Shown: piece after piece, positions 8,994-19,658 of the stretch
How positions within the stretch are numbered: the stretch's first letter is position 1
Layout: the number at the start of each line of letters is the position of its first letter
DNA from: an uncultured Aquimarina sp.
Lineage (GTDB): Bacteria > Bacteroidota > Bacteroidia > Flavobacteriales > Flavobacteriaceae
DNA length: 64,000 bases
Assembly (NCBI GenBank): GCA_947499005.1
Contig: CANMML010000004.1
Coordinates: forward strand, 121,574-185,573
Direction of reading: 5' to 3'
Program-made: the position numbers and the translations under genes
The notes under the pieces: model-generated
Database searches by the model: none
Seen by the model: the letters and a program-made list of their open reading frames with translations, nothing else
Told to the model about the DNA's origin: nothing

Positions 8994-11555
8994 TTACTCA
9001 GCTACCTCGTCTGCATCTATTTTAATGGTCAATTCGCCACTTTCTTTATCTAGATCCATAAAAATGGCATCTCCTTCTTTTAGTTTAGACTGTACTATTT
9101 CTTCTGCTAAAGTATCTTCAATATACTTTTGTATAGCTCTCTTTAGTGGTCTTGCACCATATTGCTTATCAAATCCTTTGTCTGCGATATAGTCCTTTGC
9201 CTTTTCACTTAATGAAAGGTCGTAGCCAAGATCTTTGATACGAGCATATAACTTTTCTAGTTCAATATCAATGATCTTGTGGATATCCTCACGCTCAAGC
9301 GCATTAAATACGACCACATCATCGATACGGTTTAGAAACTCAGGAGCAAAAGCTTTCTTAAGTGCTCCTTCGATAACACTCTTTGCATTGGCATCCGCTT
9401 GAGATTTTTGTGAAGCTGTTCCAAAACCAACACCAGTACCAAATTCTTTTAACTTACGAGCTCCAATATTAGAAGTCATAATAATGATTGCATTTCTGAA
9501 ATCAATCTTACGTCCCAAACTATCCGTTAAATACCCATCGTCTAATACTTGAAGTAGCATATTAAATACGTCTGGATGTGCTTTTTCAATCTCGTCTAGT
9601 AAAACTACAGCGTAAGGCTTACGTCTTACTTTTTCTGTCAATTGTCCGCCTTCTTCATAACCAACATAACCTGGAGGTGCACCTACTAAGCGAGAAATAG
9701 CAAATTTTTCCATGTATTCACTCATATCTACACGGATTAATGCTTCCTCGCTATCGAAAAGCTCTTTGGCTAGTACTTTTGCCAATTGTGTTTTTCCAAC
9801 ACCAGTTTGCCCTAAAAATATAAATGAACCAATAGGTTTATTAGGATCTTTAAGACCTGCACGATTACGTTGAATTGCCTTAACTACTTTTTCTACAGCT
9901 TGAGCTTGACCGATTACTTTTCCTTGAATAAGATTCGGTAAATCTGCCAATTTCGCAATTTCTGTTTGAGCTATACGATTCACAGGAATACCAGTCATCA
10001 TAGATACTACATCAGCAACATTTTCCTCATCAACAACTTCCTTATGTGCCTTAGCTTCTTCTTCCCAGCGTTCTTGCTCGGTTTTCAACTGCTTTTCTAT
10101 GTGTTTTTCGTCATCACGAAGTTTAGCAGCTTCTTCGTATTTCTGTTTCTTAACAACACTATTTTTTAATTCTCGAACCTCTTCCAATTTGCGTTCTAAA
10201 TCCAAAATCATTTTAGGAACGTCAATATTGGTAATGTGTACACGAGACCCTGCTTCATCAAGAGCATCAATAGCCTTGTCTGGTAAAAAACGATCTGTCA
10301 TATAACGGTTCGTTAATTTTACACAAGCCTCTAGCGCTTCGGGAGTATAAATTACATTATGGTGTTCTTCGTATTTCCCTTTAATATTATTAAGGATTTC
10401 AATAGTTTCCTCAATATTAGTAGGCTCTACAATTACTTTTTGGAAACGACGCTCTAAAGCACCATCTTTCTCTATTGAATTCCTATATTCATCTAGGGTA
10501 GTGGCACCAATACATTGTATTTCACCTCTAGCTAAAGCAGGTTTAAACATATTAGATGCATCTAAACTTCCTGTTGCACCACCAGCACCTACTATGGTAT
10601 GAATTTCATCTATAAATAAAATGATATCATCATTTTTTTCTAGTTCATTCATAACCGCTTTCATACGCTCTTCAAACTGTCCTCTGTATTTTGTTCCAGC
10701 AACCAAACTTGCAAGATCAAGTGTGATTACTCGCTTTCCAAATAAAATACGAGATACTTTTCGTTGCGTAATACGTAAAGCTAATCCTTCTGCAATAGCC
10801 GATTTACCAACACCTGGCTCTCCTATCAATAAAGGATTGTTTTTTTTCCTACGACTTAAAATTTGAGAAACACGCTCAATTTCCTTTTCTCTACCAACAA
10901 CAGGGTCTAATTTTCCCTCTTCGGCCATATCTGTTAAATCTCTTCCGAAATTATCTAAGACAGGCGTTGTAGATTTTTTAGAAGCTTTTGCTGCTCCAGG
11001 ATTTCCAGAAGCTCCAGCATTAAAGTTTTCTCTTTCATTATCGTCGTTATCGTCATTTCCTTCAGGGAAATTTGCATCTGCCATAGGAAGATCAAAACTT
11101 CCATCATCTTCGTGTATCATTCCTTTAAACTGTTCCTTCACTACATCATAATCGATTTTAAGACGATTTAATAATTTAGTAGTAGGGTCGTTATCATTAC
11201 GAAGGATACACAATAATAAATGTGCTGTATTAATCGTAGTACTATGAAATAATTTAGCCTCTAAAAATGTCGTTTTTAGAGCACGCTCTGCTTGTCGTGT
11301 TAAATGTAAATTCTTTTTCTCGTTAGATGCTACTGCAACATTAGAATTTGCTGGAGTTAAAATCTCTACTTTTCTGCGTAGGTGACTTAAATCCACATCT
11401 AAGGCATATAATATATCGATAGCTTTTCCTCCACCATCTCTTAAAAGTCCTAACATCAAATGTTCAGTACCAATAAAATCATGACCAAGGCGAAGTGCTT
11501 CTTCTTTACTATACGCAATAACATCTTTTACTCTTCCTGAAAAATTATCATCCAT
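8994..11555 (-). CDS. clpC: ClpC, ATP-dependent Clp protease ATPase subunit
   Basis: An AAA+ unfoldase that feeds proteins to ClpP in the cytoplasm. In order it has the double ClpN repeat (about residues 1-145), a first AAA module with Walker [10 protein letters not shown] and Walker B DEIHT, a UVR-like coiled-coil middle domain ([14 protein letters not shown]), a second AAA module with GQTGVGKTQ and DEIEKAHPD, and the C-terminal D2-small domain ending in an acidic tail. The length of 853 residues is normal for ClpC. The frame stays open 72 bases further upstream to 11627, but those extra 24 residues are unlike the family; I chose the Met followed by [11 protein letters not shown], the usual start. 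It is divergent from gyrA. Confidence 0.95.
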   Translation of the reverse strand: MDDNFSGRVKDVIAYSKEEALRLGHDFIGTEHLMLGLLRDGGGKAIDILYALDVDLSHLRRKVEILTPANSNVAVASNEKKNLHLTRQAERALKTTFLEAKLFHSTTINTAHLLLCILRNDNDPTTKLLNRLKIDYDVVKEQFKGMIHEDDGSFDLPMADANFPEGNDDNDDNERENFNAGASGNPGAAKASKKSTTPVLDNFGRDLTDMAEEGKLDPVVGREKEIERVSQILSRRKKNNPLLIGEPGVGKSAIAEGLALRITQRKVSRILFGKRVITLDLASLVAGTKYRGQFEERMKAVMNELEKNDDIILFIDEIHTIVGAGGATGSLDASNMFKPALARGEIQCIGATTLDEYRNSIEKDGALERRFQKVIVEPTNIEETIEILNNIKGKYEEHHNVIYTPEALEACVKLTNRYMTDRFLPDKAIDALDEAGSRVHITNIDVPKMILDLERKLEEVRELKNSVVKKQKYEEAAKLRDDEKHIEKQLKTEQERWEEEAKAHKEVVDEENVADVVSMMTGIPVNRIAQTEIAKLADLPNLIQGKVIGQAQAVEKVVKAIQRNRAGLKDPNKPIGSFIFLGQTGVGKTQLAKVLAKELFDSEEALIRVDMSEYMEKFAISRLVGAPPGYVGYEEGGQLTEKVRRKPYAVVLLDEIEKAHPDVFNMLLQVLDDGYLTDSLGRKIDFRNAIIIMTSNIGARKLKEFGTGVGFGTASQKSQADANAKSVIEGALKKAFAPEFLNRIDDVVVFNALEREDIHKIIDIELEKLYARIKDLGYDLSLSEKAKDYIADKGFDKQYGARPLKRAIQKYIEDTLAEEIVQSKLKEGDAIFMDLDKESGELTIKIDADEVAE

Positions 11556-11794
11556 ACGCTTAGTATTTTTATTAAAAATAATGCTTTTGTAGAAGACTAC
11601 AACACAATAGTCGTACCCTTTTACCAAATATTATAAACTGTCATGAATATTTGTCCGTTTTTAACGATTATTTATTAACGGCTAAACAGGTGCAGATTGT
11701 TAATAAATTGTAAATATTAAGTTGCAACTGTGAGTTAATTTAAGGCTTAATTTCCTATTTTGCTAAATAGAATTTCTACTAATTACTAATAATT

Positions 11795-14284
11795 ATGGCA
11801 GAAGGAGAAAAGCTCATTCCTATTAATATTGAAGACCAAATGAAGTCAGCTTACATCGATTATTCGATGTCAGTTATTGTTTCAAGGGCTTTACCAGACG
11901 TGAGAGATGGTTTAAAACCAGTACACAGAAGAGTACTATATGGAATGCACGAATTAGGAGTTAGAGCAAGTAGTGCACACAAAAAATCAGCAAGAATAGT
12001 TGGAGAGGTACTAGGAAAGTATCACCCACATGGAGACACATCTGTATATGATGCTATGGTGCGTATGGCACAAGAGTGGAGTATGCGTTATATGTTAGTT
12101 GACGGTCAAGGAAACTTTGGATCGGTAGATGGCGATAGTCCAGCAGCAATGCGTTATACCGAGGCTAGAATGCGTAAGATATCGGAAGATATGTTAGCTG
12201 ACATTGACAAAGAAACTGTCGATCATTCATTAAACTTTGATGATACTTTACATGAACCTACTGTATTACCTACGCGAATTCCAGGGCTTTTAGTAAATGG
12301 AGCTAGTGGTATTGCTGTAGGTATGGCAACAAATATGCCTCCTCACAATTTAGGGGAAGTTGTTGATGCAACAGTGGCTTATATCGAGGATAATGATATC
12401 GAAATTGAAGGTTTGATGGAATATGTCAAAGCCCCAGATTTTCCTACAGGAGGAACTATCTATGGGTATGATGGTGTTCGAGAAGCTTTTAAAACAGGTC
12501 GTGGTCGTATCGTAATGCGTGCTAAAGCTCGTATAGAGGAAGTTAGAGGACGTGAATGTATTATTGTTTCCGAGATTCCATATCAGGTAAATAAAGCTGA
12601 TATGATTAAGAAAACGGCAGATTTAGTCAATGATAAAAAGATAGATGGAATTTCTTCTATTCGAGACGAATCTGATAGAAAAGGAATGCGTATCGTTTAT
12701 GTTTTAAAGCGTGATGCTATTCCTAATATTGTTCTTAATACATTATATAAGTATACGCAATTACAGACATCATTTAGTGTAAATAATATTGCTCTAGTGA
12801 ACGGTCGCCCTCAATTATTGAATCTAAAAGAACTGATTCACTATTTTGTTGAACACCGTCATGAAGTAGTAGTACGCCGTACACAATACGAATTACGTAA
12901 AGCGGAAGAACGCGCTCATATTTTAGAAGGTTTAATTATAGCTTCTGATAATATTGATGAAGTTATTGCAATCATTAGAGGTTCATCCAATGCAGAGGAA
13001 GCTCGTAATAACTTAATCGAACGCTTTAAGCTGACAGAGATTCAAGCTAAGGCGATTGTAGAGATGCGTTTGAGACAATTAACAGGTCTAGAACAAGATA
13101 AACTACGAGCAGAATATGATGAGTTAAAGAAAACTATTGATGATTTGAAAGATATTCTTGATAAGAAAGAACGTCGTATGCAAATCATTAAAGATGAATT
13201 AGCTGTAATTAGAGAAAAATATGATGACGGTAGACGTTCTGTTATCGAATATGCTGGAGGTGATTTTAGCATAGAGGATATGATTCCTAATGAAAAAGTA
13301 GTTATTACTATTTCTCATGCAGGGTATATTAAAAGAACTCCATTATCAGAATATAAATCACAAGCTAGAGGTGGTGTAGGGCAGAAGGGAAGTACGACGC
13401 GTACGGAAGATTTCCTAGAACATTTATTTGTCGGTACCAATCATCAATATATGTTGTTCTTTACTCAAAAAGGGAAATGTTTCTGGATGCGTGTTTTTGA
13501 AATTCCAGAAGGATCAAAGACCAGTAAAGGAAGAGCTATCCAAAACTTGATTAATATTGAGCAAGACGATAAAGTAAAAGCGTTCTTGTGTACTCAAGAT
13601 TTAAAAGACGAAGACTACATAAAGGAACATTATGTGATAATGGCTACTAAAAAAGGTCAAGTCAAGAAAACTTCTTTAGAGCAATATTCGCGCCCTCGTG
13701 CAAATGGAGTTAATGCGATTACCATTAAAGAAGGAGATGAGTTATTAGAGGCTAAACTGACCAATGGGGAAAGTGAAGTTATGATGGCTTTAAAATCAGG
13801 GAAGTGTATCCGATTTGAAGAAGCGAAAACACGACCAATGGGACGTACTGCTTCTGGAGTAAGAGGTATTACTTTAGCTCATGAAAATGATGAAGTAATT
13901 GGTATGGTTACTGTAAACGATTCTGAAAGTAATATTCTTGTAGTTTCAGAAAATGGTTATGGTAAGAGATCTAGTTTAGATGCATACAGAATTACCAACC
14001 GTGGAGGAAAAGGAGTGAAAACTATTTCTGTAACTGACAAAACGGGTGAGTTGGTCGCTATAAAGAATGTAACAGATTCTGATGATTTAATGATTATTAA
14101 TAAATCTGGAATTGCGATTCGTATGTCTGTAGAGGAAATGCGTGTCATGGGACGTGCCGCTCAAGGGGTTAAGTTAATTAATCTTAAAGGAAAAGATTCA
14201 ATTGCTGCTGTTGCCAAGGTAATGCAGAATGAAGATGACCTTGACGGAGTTGAAGGTGAAGGAGATACTTCTGAAGAAGAATAG
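11795..14284 (+). CDS. gyrA: DNA gyrase subunit A
   Basis: The 829-residue breakage-reunion subunit of gyrase, which introduces negative supercoils into DNA together with GyrB. The winged-helix domain has the catalytic Tyr121 in [10 protein letters not shown], and the quinolone region reads [16 protein letters not shown], with Thr82 where E. coli has Ser83 and Asp86 where it has Asp87. The C-terminal beta-pinwheel has six blades, including the GyrA box [10 protein letters not shown], which distinguishes it from ParC. The acidic tail is typical of Bacteroidota. It is followed by a strong terminator. gyrB is not in the window. Confidence 0.97.
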   Translation: MAEGEKLIPINIEDQMKSAYIDYSMSVIVSRALPDVRDGLKPVHRRVLYGMHELGVRASSAHKKSARIVGEVLGKYHPHGDTSVYDAMVRMAQEWSMRYMLVDGQGNFGSVDGDSPAAMRYTEARMRKISEDMLADIDKETVDHSLNFDDTLHEPTVLPTRIPGLLVNGASGIAVGMATNMPPHNLGEVVDATVAYIEDNDIEIEGLMEYVKAPDFPTGGTIYGYDGVREAFKTGRGRIVMRAKARIEEVRGRECIIVSEIPYQVNKADMIKKTADLVNDKKIDGISSIRDESDRKGMRIVYVLKRDAIPNIVLNTLYKYTQLQTSFSVNNIALVNGRPQLLNLKELIHYFVEHRHEVVVRRTQYELRKAEERAHILEGLIIASDNIDEVIAIIRGSSNAEEARNNLIERFKLTEIQAKAIVEMRLRQLTGLEQDKLRAEYDELKKTIDDLKDILDKKERRMQIIKDELAVIREKYDDGRRSVIEYAGGDFSIEDMIPNEKVVITISHAGYIKRTPLSEYKSQARGGVGQKGSTTRTEDFLEHLFVGTNHQYMLFFTQKGKCFWMRVFEIPEGSKTSKGRAIQNLINIEQDDKVKAFLCTQDLKDEDYIKEHYVIMATKKGQVKKTSLEQYSRPRANGVNAITIKEGDELLEAKLTNGESEVMMALKSGKCIRFEEAKTRPMGRTASGVRGITLAHENDEVIGMVTVNDSESNILVVSENGYGKRSSLDAYRITNRGGKGVKTISVTDKTGELVAIKNVTDSDDLMIINKSGIAIRMSVEEMRVMGRAAQGVKLINLKGKDSIAAVAKVMQNEDDLDGVEGEGDTSEEE

Positions 14285-14306
14285 ACCTATTAAAACAATA
14301 AACATT

Positions 14307-14345
14307 GGCCTCATATTTTTTTTAAAAATTATGAGGCCTTTTTAT
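14307..14345 (+). terminator. Terminator after gyrA
   Basis: GGCCTCATA pairs with TATGAGGCC, followed by TTTTTAT. It sits 23 bases after the gyrA stop. Confidence 0.85.
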
Positions 14346-14380
14346 TTCTTAAAATCTAACTGAATTAATTTTGTTCATCA

Positions 14381-14388
14381 TATATTTG
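14381..14388 (+). promoter_or_regulatory. Bacteroidota -7 box (TATATTTG)
   Basis: It matches the TAnnTTTG -7 consensus of the main Bacteroidota sigma factor and lies 30 bases before the start of the Omp85-type gene. No clear -33 TTTG is seen at the right distance. Confidence 0.45.
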
Positions 14389-14417
14389 GTGCGTTTTTAA
14401 TAGTTATCGGTTACTAT

Positions 14418-15620
14418 ATGCACTTCAAAAAATCACTAAGTTTTTATAAAAACTTAATATTAATATTTTTATTAATCCAGATTCCTGTAAATCTTGTAGC
14501 ACAAGAGGATAAACACTTAGGAGGCAAGGATTTTAATAGGTTTAAAGAATTATTTACATTCCACCCTAATAAGAAAGCTGTAGCAGAAGATTCTACTTTA
14601 TATGCTTCAAAATTTATTGTTGCTCCTGTTATTAGTTTTTCACCAGAAACAAGTTTAGCATTAGGCGTAGGGGCAAAATACCTATTTAAATTTAGAGGAA
14701 GTGGAGATGAAACTAGGACTTCTAATATGCCTATTTCTCTTCGATATACCTTAAACAATCAATTTATACTTTTCTCTGGCTTCGAAATTTTCACTAATCA
14801 AGAGAAGTGGGTAATTACAGGAAATCTAAGATTTCAAAATTTCCCTCAATTATATTATGGTATAGGTCATGATACTGCTAAAAAAAATGAAGAGCAATAT
14901 GATTTTGTACAAGCTTTATTTGAACCTATTCTATTAAAGCAAGTTGTTAAACATCTATATGTAGGAGCAGGGGTACGTTATAATCATATTTTCAATACAG
15001 AATTTGTTGAAGGAGGTCTTTTAGATAGAGAAAGACCATTGGGGTATGACGGGTCAACTTCTGCTGGTGCTGAGTTTGCTATATTATATGATAGTAGAAA
15101 TAATATTTTAAATGCTAAAGAAGGTTGGTTTTTAGAATTTACACAAGGGTTTTATGAAAAAGTACTTGGAGGTACGCACAGTTTTAGTTTAACTCGCTTC
15201 GATCTAAGATATTTTATTTCATTATCAGAAAAAAATAATGGTTATGGTGATATTTTAGGTTTTCAATTTAAAGGTCATTTTTCCAATGGAGATACACCAG
15301 TATCTGAATTAGCATCTTTTGGAGGAGATAAAATTCTTAGAGGATATAGAAAAGGAAGGTTCTTAGAAAATCATTTATTAGCGACACAAGTTGAATATAG
15401 AAAAAACTTTAAAGGTACTAGATGGGGAGCTGTTGCATTTTTAGGGACAGGAGTTGTTGCAGATGAAGTAAATAATTTTCAACTCAAAAATTTTAGACCA
15501 AACTTTGGGGTAGGATTACGTTTTATGCTTGATAAAGAAGAGAACCTTAATCTAAGAGCAGATTGGGGAGTAGGTGATGAGAAGAGTAATGTTTACTTAA
15601 ATCTTTCAGAAGCTTTTTAA
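14418..15620 (+). CDS. Omp85/BamA-TamA family outer-membrane beta-barrel protein
   Basis: A 400-residue outer-membrane protein with a signal peptide ending about LVAQ (residue 29), a short periplasmic linker and a barrel resembling the D15/bacterial surface antigen domain. Visible barrel features are repeated aromatic-glycine strands and FGGDKILRGYRKGRF, which corresponds to the conserved RGY region of the lid loop, and the ending NLRADWGVGDEKSNVYLNLSEAF with a terminal aromatic residue. It lacks the string of POTRA domains of BamA itself, so it is a short paralogue, possibly for export or insertion of a specific substrate. It converges on the aspartyl protease gene with only 21 bases between them. 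Confidence 0.8.
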   Translation: MHFKKSLSFYKNLILIFLLIQIPVNLVAQEDKHLGGKDFNRFKELFTFHPNKKAVAEDSTLYASKFIVAPVISFSPETSLALGVGAKYLFKFRGSGDETRTSNMPISLRYTLNNQFILFSGFEIFTNQEKWVITGNLRFQNFPQLYYGIGHDTAKKNEEQYDFVQALFEPILLKQVVKHLYVGAGVRYNHIFNTEFVEGGLLDRERPLGYDGSTSAGAEFAILYDSRNNILNAKEGWFLEFTQGFYEKVLGGTHSFSLTRFDLRYFISLSEKNNGYGDILGFQFKGHFSNGDTPVSELASFGGDKILRGYRKGRFLENHLLATQVEYRKNFKGTRWGAVAFLGTGVVADEVNNFQLKNFRPNFGVGLRFMLDKEENLNLRADWGVGDEKSNVYLNLSEAF

Positions 15621-15641
15621 AGTTAATACTTGAGGTTAATT

Positions 15642-16976
15642 TTATATAAATCGCTTCAGCTTAAAACTATATCTTAAGAATAAATTTCCGCGTTTTATTA
15701 GAACACGTATTTCTTTTTGATCTTCTTCAGAAAACCAATCTACAATTTCTTGTAGGCTATGGTTTTTTGTTTTTTTACCATTGACGGAAATCAGTTGATC
15801 TCCAACTCTTAAACCAGCTATTGCTGCGGGTGAATTTTCGAGTAGTTTAATTATCTTAAAGATAGGTGTTAGCTTAAATTGATAGAAATGCAACTCTTCT
15901 AATTTTGATAAAGTAGCCTTTTCTTTACCAGCTTCTAGTTCAAATTCCAAGTGAGGATCAATAGCAGAGACAATTTTAGTTCCATCATGAGCAATTTCAA
16001 TTCCACTCATATTATATTCATCTGTCTTATCAAAATAATGATTTTTCCTAAAGAACATCTTATGCTCTTTTACATTAAAAATATGATTGAATCGCTTTAA
16101 CATTCCTGCTCCAAGGCTACCATTTCTACCATTATAACCTTTGATTAGTTTTACCGCAGTACTATCGGGAAAGGCCACTAAATCATCTTTAATCGCATAG
16201 CTTCCCATATAAAATTTAGGCAATCGTGCAATTTTACCATGGATGTCCCCACCAATGGCACTGCCTAGAAAATCTTCTATATAATGTGTAGGTACTTCTA
16301 TTTTTTCATTAGTAGTATTAAATAACCAAACACTATCGGTAGCTCCTGTATCTAATAATAATTTAGCTGCAAAAGGATGCTCTTTTTTTAATTCTAATGT
16401 AGGCGTAATAAAGTATCTATTATTATATGTTTCTACAGAAAAGACATCATGTTTCTTAGTTTTTTTCTTCTTTAGAGGTGTATTATGAAACACTATTTTT
16501 TTCTGTTCATAATTTATTTCTGTTACAAAATCAGCAATTATACTACTTCCTATAATACCATGAACCGTTACTCCTAAACGTTCAGAAAAGTTAATATCTG
16601 CATTTTGGAATATTTTAAAAGTAGTATTTGTATTAATTAAGTTTTTAATTTTTAAAGTATTGTTTACTGAAGTAACTACCTGTATAGGTTCTAGGAGACC
16701 TAATCCCTTTAAAGAGATTGTTTCTAGTCCATCGAGATTTAAAGTATTGATGTCAACATCATTGAAGAGTAAATTGTTATTAGCACCTGTATCGACTAAG
16801 AAATCAAGAATAGTTCCATTTAAATCGGCCGAAATTATGATGAGATTGTTGACTAATTTGAAATGAATAGTCTCTTTTTTTTTATGAGGTTTTACAAATT
16901 CGTATCCTGTTTGAGCATAGGAAACAGAGCAACAAGCAAAACAAATCGCTAGAATTTTTAAGAATATTAATTGCAC
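15642..16976 (-). CDS. Periplasmic retropepsin-like aspartyl protease with PDZ domain
   Basis: A 444-residue exported protein with a signal peptide (residues 1-21, ending SVSYAQ). It has two aspartyl protease half-sites, FLVDTGANNNLLF near residue 60 and LLLDTGATDSVW near residue 210, so it can form a retropepsin/pepsin-like active site within one chain. A C-terminal PDZ domain (about residues 350-430, with LLENSPAAIAGLRVGDQLISVNG) probably binds peptide ends. Proteins with this build are common in Bacteroidota and are annotated as aspartyl protease family; the substrate is unknown. A TAACTTTA box, close to a -7 element, precedes the gene. Confidence 0.85.
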   Translation of the reverse strand: MQLIFLKILAICFACCSVSYAQTGYEFVKPHKKKETIHFKLVNNLIIISADLNGTILDFLVDTGANNNLLFNDVDINTLNLDGLETISLKGLGLLEPIQVVTSVNNTLKIKNLINTNTTFKIFQNADINFSERLGVTVHGIIGSSIIADFVTEINYEQKKIVFHNTPLKKKKTKKHDVFSVETYNNRYFITPTLELKKEHPFAAKLLLDTGATDSVWLFNTTNEKIEVPTHYIEDFLGSAIGGDIHGKIARLPKFYMGSYAIKDDLVAFPDSTAVKLIKGYNGRNGSLGAGMLKRFNHIFNVKEHKMFFRKNHYFDKTDEYNMSGIEIAHDGTKIVSAIDPHLEFELEAGKEKATLSKLEELHFYQFKLTPIFKIIKLLENSPAAIAGLRVGDQLISVNGKKTKNHSLQEIVDWFSEEDQKEIRVLIKRGNLFLRYSFKLKRFI

Positions 16977-17048
16977 TTTAGAATAGTTGTTTGCCTAAAG
17001 TTACGATTTAGATGTACATCTTATTAACAAGTGTATAAAAGCTTTACA

Positions 17049-18047
17049 CTATTCGAAATGATACTTTAGCTCAATGTCAGGCTCTAGGTGGTAGCTAAAT
17101 TGAATTTTGTTATGCACTAATGGTTTTTGCAATATAAGTTCATAGGGAAGTGTAAGCGATGATTCATTTCGTTGAAGCCAAATATCACCTTCAACATGTA
17201 CTAATGTGTCTATTAATAGACTAGCATAGTTATTGACTTCAATTTCCTCGAAAGAAAATGCTTGCTCTGCGCAAATGCTAGGCAGTTCCTGTTCTTCCTT
17301 ATACATGTTCAATGTCTTTCTAGTATTGAATATTTCTCCTAAAAAAAGATCTTTCCCCTCTGTAATTTGAGCATTAGTAGCTAATAATGTGGCGTTAATA
17401 ATAACATTATTAGGGAGTAATGTAATATTAGCTGAAAACTGAGGTAACAAATTATAAAGAATAGGAACATAGCTCTCACGATACAATAGAGCGTCTAATG
17501 TTTCACTAAACAGAATATGATATGCTTCAGCATTTGGAACCTTAAAAGTAATCGCATCAGCTATATGGCATTCATCTACAAAGTCATTTAATTCTAAACC
17601 TGTAAGTAAACGCTTGGTGGATTCCATAGAAATTTTATTGATTTCTAATAGTGTAAATTGTATTTCGGATGCTTCAAAAAGAGGTGCAATTAAACTTATA
17701 AATGGGGCATAAGGACCACACCCTGCATAGAATACTTTAATAACTTGACCAGGAAGCTGTTCTTGCTTTACTTTTATGGCATTTACCATTGCTTTCAAGA
17801 ACTTTATAGTGCGATTATAATCTAATAAACATTGCGCCGCATGATTCAATCCTAAAGCTTTTCCTTTGGATAAAGGTACCGCAGCCAAGTGTTGTAATTC
17901 ATGATCAAAACCAGAGATAGAAGTGATGCTTTCGAAGTACTTATGGATATTATTTATATGTTTCTCAATCTCAGTAAAGACTATGTTATCACTTAATAAT
18001 GAGTTTATAGCTTCTTTTAATTCTGATTTAGAATTGATATTTGACAT
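17049..18047 (-). CDS. SAM-dependent methyltransferase with PRMT-like double-E motif
   Basis: A 332-residue cytoplasmic protein. A class I methyltransferase core starts with motif I, VFYAGCGPYAPF (residues about 105-115), and an acidic post-I residue in LLEIN (E135). A loop S-E182-x8-E191-S then matches the spacing of the double-E loop that grips the guanidinium in protein arginine methyltransferases. The C-terminal half is beta-rich, as in the PRMT barrel. The N-terminal 95 residues are helical. By these signs it could methylate an arginine or guanidino substrate, but no THW loop is evident, so the substrate is open. It lies 136 bases downstream of the PsiD-like decarboxylase gene, with a terminator between them. 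Confidence 0.6.
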   Translation of the reverse strand: MSNINSKSELKEAINSLLSDNIVFTEIEKHINNIHKYFESITSISGFDHELQHLAAVPLSKGKALGLNHAAQCLLDYNRTIKFLKAMVNAIKVKQEQLPGQVIKVFYAGCGPYAPFISLIAPLFEASEIQFTLLEINKISMESTKRLLTGLELNDFVDECHIADAITFKVPNAEAYHILFSETLDALLYRESYVPILYNLLPQFSANITLLPNNVIINATLLATNAQITEGKDLFLGEIFNTRKTLNMYKEEQELPSICAEQAFSFEEIEVNNYASLLIDTLVHVEGDIWLQRNESSLTLPYELILQKPLVHNKIQFSYHLEPDIELKYHFE

Positions 18048-18115
18048 AGAATAGGGTTACTTTTTCTGATATTATATTTCTGGTTGCTGTAATGCCAACA
18101 CCGTAAAAATAGGGA

Positions 18116-18160
18116 TTTAAAAAAGAGTTGTCATATCAAAAAATGAGATAACAACTCTTA
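18116..18160 (-). terminator. Terminator after PsiD-like decarboxylase gene
   Basis: AAGAGTTGT pairs with ACAACTCTT, extended by a TATC/GATA segment with a bulge, and is followed on the minus strand by a T run. It separates the decarboxylase transcript from the methyltransferase gene, at least in part. Confidence 0.75.
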
Positions 18161-18183
18161 CAAACTAAAAATAAATGATCTTA

Positions 18184-19452
18184 TTATTTCAAATATGCTG
18201 CTACTTGCCCATATTGAAAGTGAATTGGATTAAGTCCAGGGTCGTTTTCAAATAAGTATAGATTAGGCGTATTTTCGAACAGCATGATGATGTCCGAACC
18301 TCCAAACTTGAATTTACCAAATTCTTGCCCTTTAACTACTTTTCCTCCTTGAAGGTCAGTGTACATATCTACACCAGAAACCTGTGCCATCCCAATAGGT
18401 AAAATAGCAACTTTACCCACTTCTGGTCCTCCATCTACTGTAATTAAACCTCTAGCTTGAACAAATTCATAACCATCTGTAGCACTGTCAGGAGCATCAA
18501 ATTGTCCATCGTCTGTCATGTTAACATCTAAGTATACTTTACCGGGGATGTCTTTAATTTCCAATACCTTTCCATGAATTGGAGTATGAAAACGGTGATA
18601 GTCAAACGGCCCTAAGAAATAATGCACAAATGTTCCATTGTAAAAATCTTCGGCATACTGACTTTGCGCCAATAATTCATTGACATTACCAATAGTGTGT
18701 GTATTCTTAAATGTAATTCGTGTTTTTTTAGCATTAGAATCTAATACATTTCCAAAACTATCAATACTGTATTTTGCTTTAAAAGTACAATCCGCAGGAG
18801 CTGTAATCACGGTGTTATCATGAGGGACTGCAATTGGACGAAGTGGAGAAATCCCAGTCTCTACATTTGCATTGTTAAATTGTCTGTAAAAGAAATCGTT
18901 AAATGAATTCCAAGTAGGTTCGTTTAATGCATACAACGGATAATTATACCCTGGATCCTTTTTAAAAGATGCTAATGATTCTGGACTTAACGATTCTGGT
19001 GTATTTAAGAATGAACCCCAATCTTTAGCGTAAGCCACTAACCATTCGGAAAAGGCATCGAAGCTTTGCATTGAAATATTTGTATCGGGTATTTTTTGAT
19101 CTATTAACCAATAGAAATGACATAATATATCATACACTTTTTGATTGTACCCATTAGCGGTATCGGTACTTTTCCATGCATTAGGATAATTAGGATCATC
19201 ACTTTCGTTAGGTGCAGTACGCGCAAAAAGGTCTAAGAAATCATAATACTTTTGGACGGTTAACGGCCATGCATTCCCTTTAAATTCATCATTAAGAGCA
19301 TTATATAAATCTGAATTTAAGCTCTTTTTAGCTGAAATACTAGCGGTTAGAAGAGAAGCTTCTAAGGCAACAATCATTTTTGGGTTTTTATCTAAAATGT
19401 TTTTTAGATCCTTAACAATCTTTAAATGTTCTGTGGTTACAAGACTTTCCAT
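18184..19452 (-). CDS. Phosphatidylserine decarboxylase-like pyruvoyl enzyme (PsiD-like type)
   Basis: A 422-residue pyruvoyl-dependent decarboxylase. The C-terminal domain has the Psd features DYHRFHTPIHGKV (active-site His), GMAQVSG and KFGGSDIIML, where cleavage before Ser386 would create the pyruvoyl group. The N-terminal half, with YYDFLDLFAR and NSFNDFFYRQF, resembles the PSD-associated domain found in the long soluble forms, including the fungal tryptophan decarboxylase PsiD, and not the short membrane Psd of phospholipid synthesis. It has no membrane anchor. The substrate may thus be an amino acid and not phosphatidylserine. The presence of a methyltransferase downstream is suggestive of small-molecule work, but this is inference. 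Confidence 0.75.
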   Translation of the reverse strand: MESLVTTEHLKIVKDLKNILDKNPKMIVALEASLLTASISAKKSLNSDLYNALNDEFKGNAWPLTVQKYYDFLDLFARTAPNESDDPNYPNAWKSTDTANGYNQKVYDILCHFYWLIDQKIPDTNISMQSFDAFSEWLVAYAKDWGSFLNTPESLSPESLASFKKDPGYNYPLYALNEPTWNSFNDFFYRQFNNANVETGISPLRPIAVPHDNTVITAPADCTFKAKYSIDSFGNVLDSNAKKTRITFKNTHTIGNVNELLAQSQYAEDFYNGTFVHYFLGPFDYHRFHTPIHGKVLEIKDIPGKVYLDVNMTDDGQFDAPDSATDGYEFVQARGLITVDGGPEVGKVAILPIGMAQVSGVDMYTDLQGGKVVKGQEFGKFKFGGSDIIMLFENTPNLYLFENDPGLNPIHFQYGQVAAYLK

Positions 19453-19658
19453 GTGGTTACTTTTTTAATTATTGTAATAAAACTGTTCTAAATGTAATTC
19501 TTGATAAGTATATAAGCCAAGAATATTGTGGGAAGCTGCAATAATTTTTAGTGATCATACCGCTTTGCCGAGTTAAAACTAATTTTTAACGAGTAATGAT
19601 TAAAAGTTTGATTTACAGGAACTTACTTTTGTTATATTTACCTGTAAATCAATGTATT

